From assembly GCF_011383005.1 (NCBI RefSeq), contig NZ_CP049935.1, positions 2,914,001 through 2,978,000 on the forward strand: a stretch of DNA of 64,000 bases, given 5' to 3'. Within the stretch, counting starts at the first letter, position 1. Every line of letters starts with the position of its first letter. The notes under the pieces were generated by a model. It was not told the DNA's origin. It saw only the letters and a list, made by a program, of their open reading frames with translations, and searched no databases. Shown here one piece after another: positions 1-12,940 of this stretch. Source of the DNA: Phycicoccus sp. HDW14 (GTDB lineage: Bacteria; Actinomycetota; Actinomycetes; Actinomycetales; Dermatophilaceae). Position numbers and translations under genes: made by a program.

Positions 1-557
1 ACCAGCGCATCCGCGAGCGTGGGCTGCAGGACCGGGTCGAGATCCGCCTCCAGGACTACCGCGAGGTGCGCGACGAGCCGTTCGACGCCGTCGCGTCCCT
101 CGAGATGGGTGAGCACGTCGGCGAGAAGAACTACGACACCTACGCGTCGGTGCTGCACCGCTCGGTGCGGCCGGGCGGGTACGTGCTCGTGCAGCAGATG
201 TCGCGCATCGCGGGGCACCACCCGGGCGGTGGGCCGTTCATCGAGCAGTTCATCGCCCCCGACATGACGATGCGCCCCGTCGGCGACACCCTGAACTTCC
301 TCCAGGGCGCCGGGTTCGAGGTCCGCGGGGTGCACGCCCTGCGCGAGCACTACGTGTGGACGGTCGACGCGTGGGCGCGCACGCTCGAGGAGAACTGGGA
401 CCGCGCCGTCGAGCTGATCGGCGAGGAGGGAGCCCGCGTCTGGCGGCTCTACCTCGTCGGTGGTTCGCAGGCCTTCCGGGACAACCGGATGGGCGTCGAC
501 CAGCTGCTGCTGCGCCGCCCCGGCGGCCCCGCCGTCGTCTCCGACCCGGCGCGCTGA
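1..557 (+). CDS. Cyclopropane-fatty-acyl-phospholipid synthase family methyltransferase, C-terminal part
   Basis: The gene runs off the left edge; the open frame is already coding at base 3 and ends at TGA 555-557. The visible ~184 residues contain the acidic MGEHVGEKNY segment and the RPGGYVLVQQ strand typical of the SAM-dependent methyltransferase core of CFA synthases, followed by the usual C-terminal helices. The family adds a methylene bridge to unsaturated phospholipid acyl chains, or methylates fatty acids in some actinobacteria, at the membrane surface. Its stop overlaps the start of the DUF1295 gene (TGATG), so the two are probably translationally coupled. The N-terminal SAM-binding half lies outside the window. 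Confidence 0.85.
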   Translation, partial: QRIRERGLQDRVEIRLQDYREVRDEPFDAVASLEMGEHVGEKNYDTYASVLHRSVRPGGYVLVQQMSRIAGHHPGGGPFIEQFIAPDMTMRPVGDTLNFLQGAGFEVRGVHALREHYVWTVDAWARTLEENWDRAVELIGEEGARVWRLYLVGGSQAFRDNRMGVDQLLLRRPGGPAVVSDPAR

Positions 558-1354
558 TGGGCGACGCGTTCTCCGGCGGCACCCTCGTCGTCGTCCTCCT
601 CGGGTCGCTCCTGACCTCGGCGCTCGCGATGGGCGTCACCGCTGTGGTGTCCAAGCGTCTCGGCAAGGTCGCGGTCGTCGACATCACGTGGGGCCTGGTC
701 TTCGTGGCCATCGGCTGGGTGGCGTACGCGCTGGGGCAGCACTCGGCGCGATCGCTGGTCCTCGCCGTGCTCGTCACCCTGTGGGGCGGGCGCCTGGCGT
801 GGCACATCCGCGGGCGGGCGCTCGGTGCGGGTGAGGACCCCCGCTACGAGAAGATGCTGTCCTCGCAGCCGCCGGAGAAGCGCTTCGCGTTCGCGGTCAA
901 GCGGGTCTTCGTCGTCCAGGGGCTGGCGGCGTGGTTCGTGTCGCTGCCGCTGCAGGTCGCGGCCTCCACCGACACGGCGCTCGGCTGGGTCGCGGCGGTC
1001 GGTGTGGTCGTCTGGCTCGTCGGCGTGACCTTCGAGTCCGTGGGCGACGCCCAGCTCAAGGCGTTCAAGGCCGACCCGTCGAACAAGGGCAAGGTCATGG
1101 ACCGCGGCCTCTGGGGCTGGACGCGCCACCCGAACTACTTCGGCGACTCCGCCGTCTGGTGGAGCCTGTTCGTCGTGGCGGCCGAGGCCTGGCCGGGCGT
1201 GCTGACCATCCTGTCGCCCGTGGTCATGACGTACTTCCTGGCCTTCGCGACCGGCGCGAAGCTGCTGGAGTCGGAGATGGCCAAGCGTCCCGGGTACCCC
1301 GAGTACCAGCAGCGGACGAGCATGTTCTTCCCCCTCCCGCCGAAGAAGCGCTGA
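557..1354 (+). CDS. DUF1295 integral membrane protein (steroid 5-alpha-reductase fold)
   Basis: 265 residues, ATG overlapping the previous stop. There are about six hydrophobic segments and the family signature near the C-terminus, WGWTRHPNYFGD, followed by a GAKLLE segment and a PEYQQRTSMFFP tail. DUF1295 proteins resemble the NADPH-binding C-terminal domain of steroid 5-alpha-reductases and isoprenylcysteine methyltransferases; the substrate is unknown. The coupling to a CFA-synthase-type methyltransferase suggests a role in lipid modification. That is inference from context. Confidence 0.85.
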   Translation: MGDAFSGGTLVVVLLGSLLTSALAMGVTAVVSKRLGKVAVVDITWGLVFVAIGWVAYALGQHSARSLVLAVLVTLWGGRLAWHIRGRALGAGEDPRYEKMLSSQPPEKRFAFAVKRVFVVQGLAAWFVSLPLQVAASTDTALGWVAAVGVVVWLVGVTFESVGDAQLKAFKADPSNKGKVMDRGLWGWTRHPNYFGDSAVWWSLFVVAAEAWPGVLTILSPVVMTYFLAFATGAKLLESEMAKRPGYPEYQQRTSMFFPLPPKKR

Positions 1355-1381
1355 CCGGACGCGGCAGAGGCCCTCCCGCTG

Positions 1382-1810
1382 TCAGGGGCGGGCCGTGCGT
1401 CGCAGCACGCCGAGCACGACGGCCGCGGTCACGGTGCACAGGACGGCACCCCAGGCGATGTCGACGAGCACGACGACGAGCGGGAAGTCGCGGAACACCG
1501 CCATCGACGTGAGGTCGAAGGTCGCGTAGGTGACCACTCCGAACGCGGCCGCATCGCGCAGCCCGCGGCCGAGCGACCCGCTCGCCAGCGCCGGCCGCAG
1601 CACGAAGTGGACGAAACCGAGCAGGTAGACGACGTAGAACGCCACGGCTGCACCGGTGTTCGGCCTGTCCGCCAGCAGGTGCCCGATGCGCTCGTCGTAG
1701 AGCGTGCCGGAGCCGACCGTCAGCCAGAAGGCGTCGAGGGCGCCGAAGACGACGGCAGCCAGCAGGAGGGCGCGCAGCAGGCGGGCACGGTCGACGGGCT
1801 CGGTGGTCAT
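1382..1810 (-). CDS. DUF2177 small membrane protein
   Basis: 142 residues with four hydrophobic segments and the DUF2177 pattern: an AFWLTVGS motif in the first helix, GVVTYATFDLT in the third and VDIAWGAVL in the last. Function is unknown. It converges with the CFA/DUF1295 pair; actinobacterial DUF2177 genes often sit beside such lipid genes, so a linked role is plausible. The start is supported by a TAGGCT box exactly six bases upstream of ATG, typical of leaderless transcripts. Confidence 0.8.
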   Translation of the reverse strand: MTTEPVDRARLLRALLLAAVVFGALDAFWLTVGSGTLYDERIGHLLADRPNTGAAVAFYVVYLLGFVHFVLRPALASGSLGRGLRDAAAFGVVTYATFDLTSMAVFRDFPLVVVLVDIAWGAVLCTVTAAVVLGVLRRTARP

Positions 1811-1816
1811 CCACCG

Positions 1817-1822
1817 AGCCTA
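1817..1822 (-). promoter_or_regulatory. -10 box, leaderless DUF2177 gene
   Basis: TAGGCT on the minus strand, followed by six bases and the ATG at 1810. Actinobacterial leaderless genes start transcription at the first base of the start codon, so this spacing fits. No Shine-Dalgarno sequence is visible. Confidence 0.5.
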
Positions 1823-1839
1823 GGTGGCTGCGGGTGGCC

Positions 1840-2019
1840 TCAGGTCTGGTCGTCGATGGTGGCGCCGGGCGCGTTCTTCTGCACCGAGGCGACGCCGTTC
1901 ATCGCGCTGGCCTTGGTCTCGTAGGCCTCGCCCGAGGCGATGATCTGCCCGTTGCTCGCCTTGAGCCGGAAGCGGAACTTGCCGCCGGCGTCCTTGTAGA
2001 CCTCGAACTTGCCTGCCAT
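1840..2019 (-). CDS. YegP/DUF1508 family small protein
   Basis: 59 residues beginning MAGKFEVYKDAGGKFRF, then ASNGQIIASGE and a KASAMNGVASVQKNA segment. This is one complete DUF1508 (YegP) unit; many homologues carry two. The fold is a small antiparallel sheet and the biochemical role is unknown. The ATG at 2019 was chosen over an upstream start because it has an AAGGGA ribosome-binding site at correct spacing and matches the family's N-terminus. Confidence 0.85.
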   Translation of the reverse strand: MAGKFEVYKDAGGKFRFRLKASNGQIIASGEAYETKASAMNGVASVQKNAPGATIDDQT

Positions 2020-2131
2020 GACAGATCCCTTCGCCGGGGCCCACGCTCGCGGTGGGCGGCTCAACGCTAGCGGTGGCGCGGCATCCTGCCAACGGTCCTG
2101 GTGGCCCGAGCCGACGACCGTGACGCGGCGG

Positions 2132-4875
<2,744 letters not shown>

Positions 4876-4897
4876 CCCGCTGGGGCAGGATGGCGGC

Positions 4898-6121
4898 ATG
4901 GCCTACGACGTCGAGCGCATCCGGTCCCACTTCCCCTCGCTGACGGCCGGGCTGGCCCACTTCGACGGTCCCGGCGGGAGCCAGGTGCCGGACGTCGTCG
5001 GGGCCGCGGTCGCCGACACCCTCACCGCGTCGATCTCCAACCGCGGCACGGTCACCGCCTCCGAGCGCCGGGCCGACGCGGTCGTGACGCGCTTCCGGCG
5101 CACGGCCGCCGACCTGCTCGGGGCCGACCCGCGCGGCATCGTCATGGGCCGCAGCGCCACCGCGCTCACGTACGACCTCGCCCGGGCGCTGGCCAAGGAC
5201 TGGGGCCCCGGCGACGAGGTCGTCGTCACCCGGCTCGACCACGACTCGAACATCCGCCCGTGGGTGCAGGCGGCCGAGGCGGCCGGCGCCACCGTGCGCT
5301 GGGTCGACTTCGACCCCACGAGCGGCGAGCTGACCGTCGACGACGTCGAGGCCGTGCTCTCCGAGCGCACCCGGCTCGTCGCCACGACGGCGGCCAGCAA
5401 CCTCCTCGGCACGCGGCCGCCCGTGCGGCAGATCTCCGAGGCCGTCCACCGCGTCGGGGCCGTGCACTGGGTCGACGGCGTGCACGCCACCGCGCACGCA
5501 TCCGTCGACGTCGCCGCCCTCGGTGCCGACGTGTGGACCTGCTCGCCCTACAAGTTCCTCGGCCCGCACTGCGGGGTCCTCGCTGCCGACCCCGCCTGGC
5601 TCGAGACGGTCCGCAACGACAAGCTCGCGCCGTCCACCGACGCCGTCCCCGAGCGCTTCGAGCTCGGGACCCTCCCCTACGAGCTCCTCGCCGGCACGAG
5701 CGCGGCCGTCGACTTCCTCGCCGCCCTCGACGACCTCGACACGCCTGTCACCGACGACGACCGGCGCGAGCGGCTGCTGGCCTCGATGCGCGCTCTCGAG
5801 GAGCACGAGGAGAAGCTGCTGGCCGTGCTCGAGCCCGGGCTGCGAGGGATGCCGGGCGTCACGGTGTACTCCAACGCCGAGAGCCGTACTCCCACGCTGC
5901 TGTTCACCGTCGACGGCCTCGACGGTCAGGAGGTCTACCGCGGCCTCGCCGAGCACGGGGTCAACGCCCCGGCGAGCAGCTTCTACGCCCTCGAGTGCTC
6001 GCGCCACCTCGGCCTCGGCGACACCGGTGGGGTGCGCGTCGGCCTCGCCCCGTACACGAGCCAGGACGACGTCGAGCGCCTCCTCGCCGGCCTCGAGGAC
6101 GTCCTCGGGACCCGGGGCTGA
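4898..6121 (+). CDS. Cysteine-desulfurase-like PLP enzyme (SufS/CsdA-like subfamily)
   Basis: 407 residues, class-V aminotransferase fold. N-terminal FPSLTAGLAHFDGPGGSQVP is typical of the cysteine-desulfurase-like VC1184 subgroup. The PLP lysine is in TCSPYKFLGPHCG, and ESRTPTLLFTVDG and LGDTGGVRVGLAPY mark the C-terminal domain. Members are annotated as desulfurases or selenocysteine-lyase-like, but the true substrate of this subgroup is not settled. It is followed three bases later by the PHP gene, so the two form an operon. A CAGGAT box six bases before ATG suggests leaderless initiation. Confidence 0.82.
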   Translation: MAYDVERIRSHFPSLTAGLAHFDGPGGSQVPDVVGAAVADTLTASISNRGTVTASERRADAVVTRFRRTAADLLGADPRGIVMGRSATALTYDLARALAKDWGPGDEVVVTRLDHDSNIRPWVQAAEAAGATVRWVDFDPTSGELTVDDVEAVLSERTRLVATTAASNLLGTRPPVRQISEAVHRVGAVHWVDGVHATAHASVDVAALGADVWTCSPYKFLGPHCGVLAADPAWLETVRNDKLAPSTDAVPERFELGTLPYELLAGTSAAVDFLAALDDLDTPVTDDDRRERLLASMRALEEHEEKLLAVLEPGLRGMPGVTVYSNAESRTPTLLFTVDGLDGQEVYRGLAEHGVNAPASSFYALECSRHLGLGDTGGVRVGLAPYTSQDDVERLLAGLEDVLGTRG

Positions 6122-6124
6122 CCG

Positions 6125-8074
<1,950 letters not shown>

Positions 8075-8079
8075 CGTCC

Positions 8080-8116
8080 CGGCGCCCCGGCCCCCGTTTT
8101 GGTGGCTGGGGCGCCG
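8080..8116 (+). terminator. GC-rich hairpin after the aldo/keto reductase
   Basis: Nine-base arms CGGCGCCCC (8080-8088) and GGGGCGCCG (8108-8116) pair perfectly, with further pairing of CCCCC to GGTGG around a GTTTT loop. It starts a few bases after the reductase stop and before the tRNA genes. No U-tract follows, as is common in high-GC actinobacteria. Confidence 0.5.
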
Positions 8117-8188
8117 TCCCCTATGCTTTCCGAGTCCTCGACGGATCCGAGCGCCGGGTTGCTGACGAGTGGGTCCGACGAGAGTCGG

Positions 8189-8261
8189 GTCCCCATCGTC
8201 TAGCGGCCCAGGACCCCGCCCTTTCACGGCGGTAGCACGGGTTCGAATCCCGTTGGGGATA
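8189..8261 (+). tRNA. tRNA-Glu (TTC)
   Basis: Cloverleaf read by eye: acceptor GTCCCCA pairs with TGGGGAT (first pair G-U), anticodon stem CCGCC/GGCGG with loop CTTTCAC gives anticodon TTC, and the T arm GGGTTCGAATCCC is intact. Discriminator A. CCA is not encoded. Confidence 0.95.
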
Positions 8262-8279
8262 CGGTCTTGCGTTTGCCAA

Positions 8280-8353
8280 GGCCCCGTAGCGCAGTTGGTT
8301 AGCGCGCCGCCCTGTCACGGCGGAGGTCGCGGGTTCGAGTCCCGTCGGGGTCG
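8280..8353 (+). tRNA. tRNA-Asp (GTC)
   Basis: Acceptor GGCCCCG pairs with CGGGGTC, anticodon stem CCGCC/GGCGG with loop CTGTCAC gives GTC, and the T arm CGGGTTCGAGTCCCG is intact. Discriminator G; CCA not encoded. Confidence 0.95.
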
Positions 8354-8364
8354 CTCCTTTCTCG

Positions 8365-8389
8365 AAGGGGCCGGTTCGTCCGGCCCTTT
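8365..8389 (+). terminator. Hairpin between tRNA-Asp and tRNA-Phe
   Basis: A 10-bp stem (AAGGGGCCGG with CCGGCCCTTT, one G-U pair) closes a TTCGT loop just after tRNA-Asp. The position and the short T run fit an intrinsic terminator or processing hairpin. Confidence 0.5.
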
Positions 8390-8401
8390 CGTGCAAGGTC
8401 C

Positions 8402-8475
8402 GGCCAGGTAGCTCAGTTGGTACGAGCGTCCGACTGAAAATCGGAAGGTCGGCGGTTCGACCCCGCCCCTGGCCA
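8402..8475 (+). tRNA. tRNA-Phe (GAA), the integration target
   Basis: Acceptor GGCCAGG pairs with CCTGGCC, anticodon stem TCCGA/TCGGA with loop CTGAAAA gives GAA, T arm GGCGGTTCGACCCCGCC. From 8433 onward the gene is repeated exactly at 35745-35788. The present 3' part was therefore supplied by the integrated element, which keeps the tRNA functional, while the original 3' part was displaced 27 kb to the right. Confidence 0.95.
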
Positions 8476-8476
8476 C
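8433..8476 (+). repeat. attL core (44-bp direct repeat, left copy)
   Basis: Exact match to 35745-35788. It covers the anticodon loop through the 3' end of tRNA-Phe plus one base. Tyrosine recombinases commonly use tRNA 3' halves as crossover sites. Confidence 0.92.
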
Positions 8477-8525
8477 AGAAAACCGCAGGTCAGAGGCTTG
8501 CGACGCTCCAGCGAGAGTCAAGGCG

Positions 8526-8542
8526 TGCTAACGCCTGCTAAC
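8526..8542 (+). repeat. Left arm-type sites, two TGCTAAC repeats
   Basis: TGCTAACGC at 8526 and again at 8536, ten bases apart, 50 bp inside the left core. The same heptamer is paired near the right end at 35631 and 35642. Helical spacing and presence at both ends suggest integrase arm-binding sites. Confidence 0.55.
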
Positions 8543-8645
8543 GCGGGGGTCTTTAGTCGGTGATTTTGACCGCTCTGGGCGCGCCTGCAGAGGAGCCAGG
8601 ACCGGCAGGTACGAGACACGTGCACGATCTAGCCGTCGTGGTTCA

Positions 8646-8942
8646 GTGCTGGGAGTCGCCGTCAACGAGGGCGCGTGGGAGTCGCCGGGCTGTGGTTTGG
8701 CATCACCTACTTGGCGGATGAGCCCGGGGTCGCGGGGCAACTGTACGTGGCAGGTACCCGCCTTCGATGCCACCGACAGCACCGCAGAGTGGGCAACTGA
8801 CTACTCCTGGTGGCCGGCTGGTCGGTTCATGCGCGTTCGGCAGCCCGCGGCGTTTCCTGACAGCGACTACCTACAGGCTCTGAGTCACGTGACAGCTCCC
8901 GTCATCGCGCTTCGACCCCGGGACACCCTTTCGATCGATTGA
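8646..8942 (+). CDS. Possible small protein of unknown function (probably frame-broken)
   Basis: The C-terminal ~60 codons (from about 8757) read as a plausible protein with the tryptophan-rich segment DSTAEWATDYSWWPAGRF and end at TGA 8940-8942. Upstream, an alternative frame from GTG 8675 (GLWFGITYLADEPGVAGQ) looks more protein-like than the same-frame sequence, which suggests a shift near 8755. If joined the product is about 90 residues. No family is recognised. It is the first cargo gene of the island if real. The stretch 8943-9144 beyond it shows nothing. Confidence 0.28.
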   Translation: MLGVAVNEGAWESPGCGLASPTWRMSPGSRGNCTWQVPAFDATDSTAEWATDYSWWPAGRFMRVRQPAAFPDSDYLQALSHVTAPVIALRPRDTLSID

Positions 8943-9144
8943 GTGCCCGTCGGCTTCGACGATGGGGACTTCCCGGTGGCCTGGACCCGCTGGCGTCCGC
9001 TGACGTCGACCGGAGACGCACGCTCACTCATGCCCGGAGAGGGGTGAGCCTCGGAGGGCACGCAACGGTCGCGGAGCGAGGTCCCGTGTGGCGGACCCGC
9101 CGGACTAGCGTGGCAGGCATGCCCTCGACCTCCGCCGCCGCCGC

Positions 9145-10409
9145 GTGCCCCTTCCGGTGACCTCCCGCCGACCGGATGCCGTGGTCGGCGGCGGCCCTGC
9201 GGCTGGTGCCGCGGCGCGCGCGTTGGCGTCCGCCGGACGGCACGTCGTTCTGCTCACCGCGGAAGAGCGAGCCCCGTACGACCGCACGGTGCTGTCCAAG
9301 GATGTCCTGCTGCGACCGGGCGCCGAGGCGTCCGAGGTGTGGCCCGCCGGGGCGCCGTGGCGCGAGCGCATCGAGGTGCGCACCGGGGCGAAGGTCGTCA
9401 GCCTGGACCCCGGCGCCCGGCGGCTCGTCACGGCCTCGGGTGACGAGGTCGTCTTCGAGTCGGTGATCCTCGCGACGGGGCGGAGCCCCGGCGGCTGGTC
9501 GTCCCCGGGGCCGACGGCGCGGGCGTGTACTACCTGCGGGACGCGACGGACGCGGCCGCGCTCTGTGCGGCGCTGGAGGACGCGAGGCGCCTGGTCGTGG
9601 TCGGTGGTGGCGTGATCGGGTTGGAGGTGGCGGCCGCTGCGGCGACTCGCGGGGTGGAGGTCGTGGTCCTCGAGGCCGCGCCCCGGGTGCTCTCGCGAGG
9701 GGTACCCGCGGCGGTGAGCCGGTGGATCCAGAGGCTTCACGAGTCGCACGGGGTGGTGGTGTGCACGAGCATCGGGCCGGCCGCCGTGCTGCGCTCGGAG
9801 GGCGGCGCCGTGACCGGCGTACAACTGGCCGACGGTACCGTCGCGCCGGCCGACGCTGTGGTGGTCGGTGTCGGCATCGTCCCGCGTGACGGGTTGGCCC
9901 GGGCCGCCGGCCTGGCCGTCGACGACGGCATCCTCATCGACCCGTCCGGGCGCACGTCGCAGCCGAACGTGTTCGCCGCCGGCGACGCGGTGCGTACGCG
10001 GGACCCGGGTGAGACACCCGGCATCCGGCTCGAGTCGTTCACGGCGGCTGGGCGCCAGGGTGAGGTCGCCGCCCACACGGTGCTCGGCGAGGACGACGCC
10101 TTCACCGACGTGCCGTGGTGGTGGTCCGACCAGTACGACGCGACCGTGCAGGCGATGGGTACCGCCCCGGCCGGCGCTCTCCAGGAGGCGCTCGACGTGC
10201 CGAGCGGCCTCATCGTGCTCTCCATGATCGGTGACCGGCTTGTGGCGGCGTGCGGTGCCACCCACGGGCCGGGCATCGCCCGGGCGGTGCGGGCGGCCGG
10301 GCCGGTCATCGCGGCCAAGGCCCGGCTCGACCTCGATGCCGTCCACGCCACGGCGGGCGACCTCGCAGGCTTGGCCGCGCTGCTGCGCGCCGCTGTCCGG
10401 CCCCACTGA
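9145..10409 (+). CDS. NAD(P)/FAD-dependent oxidoreductase, ferredoxin-reductase type (frame break)
   Basis: N-terminal FAD-binding motif VVGGGPAAGAAARAL, then PYDRTVLSKDVLL, which is typical of BphA4/ThcD-like ferredoxin reductases. A one-base loss in CCCC at 9486-9489 moves the reading to the next frame. That frame has the NAD-binding Rossmann motif VVVGGGVIGLEVAAAAA, the FAD-closing NVFAAGDAV, and the C-terminal reductase domain WWWSDQYDATVQAMG. Repaired length is 421 residues. Such enzymes pass electrons from NAD(P)H to a ferredoxin or Rieske protein. The ferredoxin and Rieske genes elsewhere on this island are possible partners (inference). The GTG start is provisional. Confidence 0.78.
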
Positions 10410-10744
10410 GCAACGGCCGGCGGAGGTCTCACATCGGCTGTCATCAGAGGCTCGTTCCCATCAGAGCGGGCACCGCTGACGGTCGGGCCGGTACGGGTCG
10501 GGCGCGTGTGCGGCGTTGCGCACGGGCGTGGACCAGCGGTGGTCGCTTGTCGCTGAAGTGGGTCAGCGATTCGACAGGGAACATCAGGAGTAGCCCTCAG
10601 TGCCCAGGTCCGCAGCTTCTCAGGGCCTTCATCGCCTCGACGGCCACACGGGGGCGGCGCTCACGAGCCTCTCGCCGACCTTTGGTGCTGCTCCGGGCCC
10701 CATTCCATCCGGGGAAAGAGAAGCGTGTGCCAGAAGGGGGCGAT
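10410..10744. other. Intergenic stretch with no recognisable feature
   Basis: Between the flavoprotein and the TDT transporter genes, which converge here. I see no credible coding frame, tRNA or strong hairpin. Confidence 0.4.
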
Positions 10745-11791
10745 TCACCTGGGTTGGATGAAGACGGTGCGCCACACGTGCCTGGTCATGGCGACGAACA
10801 CGGTTGCCCAGGCTGCGATGGCCACCCAGAGCTCAGCCCTGCCGATCATGCTGACCACCGGCAGCCGGTCTGCTTGGCCGAGATAGATCCCGGCCACGGC
10901 GTACATTCCGAGCGGAAAGATGATGCTCCACAGCGTTGCCTCGTAACGCAGCGGCACTTGCCGCACCCTGTGGCGCCACCATCCGGCGGCGACCAGGACA
11001 GGGATCAGCCATGTCGCGAATGCCCAGAACACCACGGCCAGGCCCGCGATGAGCTCGCGAGTGGCGTGCACCATCGGTGCGTCTGCCATCTCAACGATGC
11101 GCGCTCCCGCGAGGACGGTGATCGCCAGAGCACCCATGGCGACCCAGTAGGGCGGGGTGAGATCCTCCGGTCCGAACGGGTAGAGCATCAACCGCAACGA
11201 CACGAATACGCCGGCGGCCGCGTACAGGAATACCCCGACCGACCAGGACATCACGGCAAGAAGAGCCAGTTCCCGGCGTCCGGGTGCCAGTACAGGCTCG
11301 AGGGTGGCGGCGGCGATGGCCACGGACTGGCTCGCGACGACCCAGATGAACCAGGTTCCGTTCGCGGCTGCCACAATCGGCCGCTCCTCCCGCCCCAGCG
11401 CTGCGGTCCACGGCACGACATAGCCGAGCACGACCCAGACAGTGCCGGAAACGACAAGTAGGGACGCCGTCACCCAGTGGTATCCCTCGGCGCCGATCCG
11501 TACACCAAGCACGTTGGTCGCGGCGACGAACGTGAAGAAGCCGAAGCCGCGTCGTGGGTCGTTGAAGTCGTCATTGGTCGCCTGTCGGTGGGCGGCGAAG
11601 CGCCAGACCGTCAGGGTCACGAGGACGACGAACGCGACGACTGAAACCACCAGCAACATCCCGGAGATCGCGAAGAAGCCCTCGAGCCTCAGACCGACGG
11701 AGATGATGCCGGTGGCCATGACCAAGGCGAAGTAGCCGGGCGTCAAGCCCTCCAATGCCTGGTGCACGCGTCCGCGCAGTTCGGTGGCCAC
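10745..11791 (-). CDS. TDT-family transporter (TehA/SLAC1-like)
   Basis: 348 residues with about ten hydrophobic segments. The first is LTPGYFALVMATGIISVG, the TDT signature start; later segments include WVTASLLVVSGTVWVVLGYV, NGTWFIWVVASQSVA and a C-terminal LWSIIFPLGMYAVA. The TDT (tellurite-resistance/dicarboxylate transporter) family includes TehA, plant anion channel SLAC1, malate permeases and fungal sulfite exporters. An anion or sulfite efflux role is possible but not determinable. The start is GTG, with TAGCCT seven bases upstream. Confidence 0.85.
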   Translation of the reverse strand: MATELRGRVHQALEGLTPGYFALVMATGIISVGLRLEGFFAISGMLLVVSVVAFVVLVTLTVWRFAAHRQATNDDFNDPRRGFGFFTFVAATNVLGVRIGAEGYHWVTASLLVVSGTVWVVLGYVVPWTAALGREERPIVAAANGTWFIWVVASQSVAIAAATLEPVLAPGRRELALLAVMSWSVGVFLYAAAGVFVSLRLMLYPFGPEDLTPPYWVAMGALAITVLAGARIVEMADAPMVHATRELIAGLAVVFWAFATWLIPVLVAAGWWRHRVRQVPLRYEATLWSIIFPLGMYAVAGIYLGQADRLPVVSMIGRAELWVAIAAWATVFVAMTRHVWRTVFIQPR

Positions 11792-12301
11792 GCGTCGCAG
11801 GCTACTGGTATCGCGGAATCGGCCTCGTCGTGGTGGGCATCGGTTGAGCCCGGATCAGCCGCCGACACCCAGTGCTGAGCCCACCGCCATGGCGAGGTGC
11901 TCTGGCCGGCCGCGTGGCTCGTCGTCACGGGTCACAATGGGCAGTCGGTTCTCTCCGGTCCCTGAGTACCGTCTGGCTGGTCGGCATGGATGGCACCGCC
12001 AACTTTCGGAGGACCTCGCGATAGTCGCCGCGCAGGCTCATGTTCGGCCGTCGCAGTGAACCGCTGGTAGTCCCTGCGGGCAACAGGATTCCCGGAGGGG
12101 TTCGCTCTGTCACGACTGCCTTGGTCGCTGAGTTCGACGCCGGCCAACAGCCAGGTGCCGCTGCCCTACCGAACAAGCGTCGTCAATGAGGGGGCTTGCA
12201 GCGCTTGTGGTTGCGGCCACGCCGGATGCGTGTGTCGGCTGCGGAGCTGAGATATCCGTACCCGCCGCAATGCGCTCCTGAGCGCCAGGTGGGCACGTTC
12301 C
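11792..12301. other. Intergenic stretch, probably degenerate
   Basis: About 510 bases between the TDT transporter and the response regulator. Only short frames of atypical composition occur and none resembles a known protein. It may be remnant DNA of the mosaic island. Confidence 0.35.
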
Positions 12302-12940
12302 TCATGGACCGGTTCGCCGGATGAGCCCTCGTCGGACCGCGGTGGCCACAGCGGCAGTGCGGGAGTCGGCGTCGAGCTTGGCGAAGATGTGCACCAGGTG
12401 GGACTTGATGGTGGCTTGGGAGACGAACAACGCGTTGGCGATCTCCTCGTTCGACAGGCCGTCGGCTACCAGCGTCAAGACTTGCGACTCGCGCGGGCTG
12501 AGGGATGTTGACGGGGCCCGCATCCGGTCCATGAGCCGGCTGGTGACGGTTGGGGCCAGAGCAGTCTGCCCGGCCGCCGCGGCGCGTACCGCCGCGATGA
12601 GCTCTTCGGGTGGAGCGTCCTTGAGCAGGTATCCGGCGGCGCCGGCCTCGACGGCGGCGATGATGTCAGCTTCGGTGTCGTAGGTGGTCAGCACGACAAC
12701 TAGTGGCGGTGCGGCCATGCTGGCGATCTGCGCGGTGGCTGCGATGCCATCCAGGCCCGTCCCGAACTGCAGGTCCATCAGGACGACGTCGATGTCGCCG
12801 GTCTCGGCCCGGGCGATGGCGGCTTCGGCGGTGGCGGCCTCGTCGACCACCGCGATGTCGAGCTCGGACTCGAGGACGGCCCGCAGCCCCGCGCGCACCA
12901 CGGGGTGGTCGTCGGCCAGGAGCAGTCGGATGGCGGTCAC
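12302..12940 (-). CDS. NarL/FixJ-family response regulator
   Basis: 212 residues. The receiver domain has LLLADDHPVVRAGL, the phosphoacceptor aspartate in VDVVLMDLQFG, and the conserved lysine in GYLLKDAPPEEL. The C-terminal LuxR helix-turn-helix is LSPRESQVLTLVADGLSNEE followed by SQATIKSHLVHIFAKL. Its ATG overlaps the stop of the histidine kinase (ATGA), so they are one coupled two-component system. The divergent ABC transporter is the obvious regulatory target (inference). Confidence 0.92.
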   Translation of the reverse strand: MTAIRLLLADDHPVVRAGLRAVLESELDIAVVDEAATAEAAIARAETGDIDVVLMDLQFGTGLDGIAATAQIASMAAPPLVVVLTTYDTEADIIAAVEAGAAGYLLKDAPPEELIAAVRAAAAGQTALAPTVTSRLMDRMRAPSTSLSPRESQVLTLVADGLSNEEIANALFVSQATIKSHLVHIFAKLDADSRTAAVATAVRRGLIRRTGP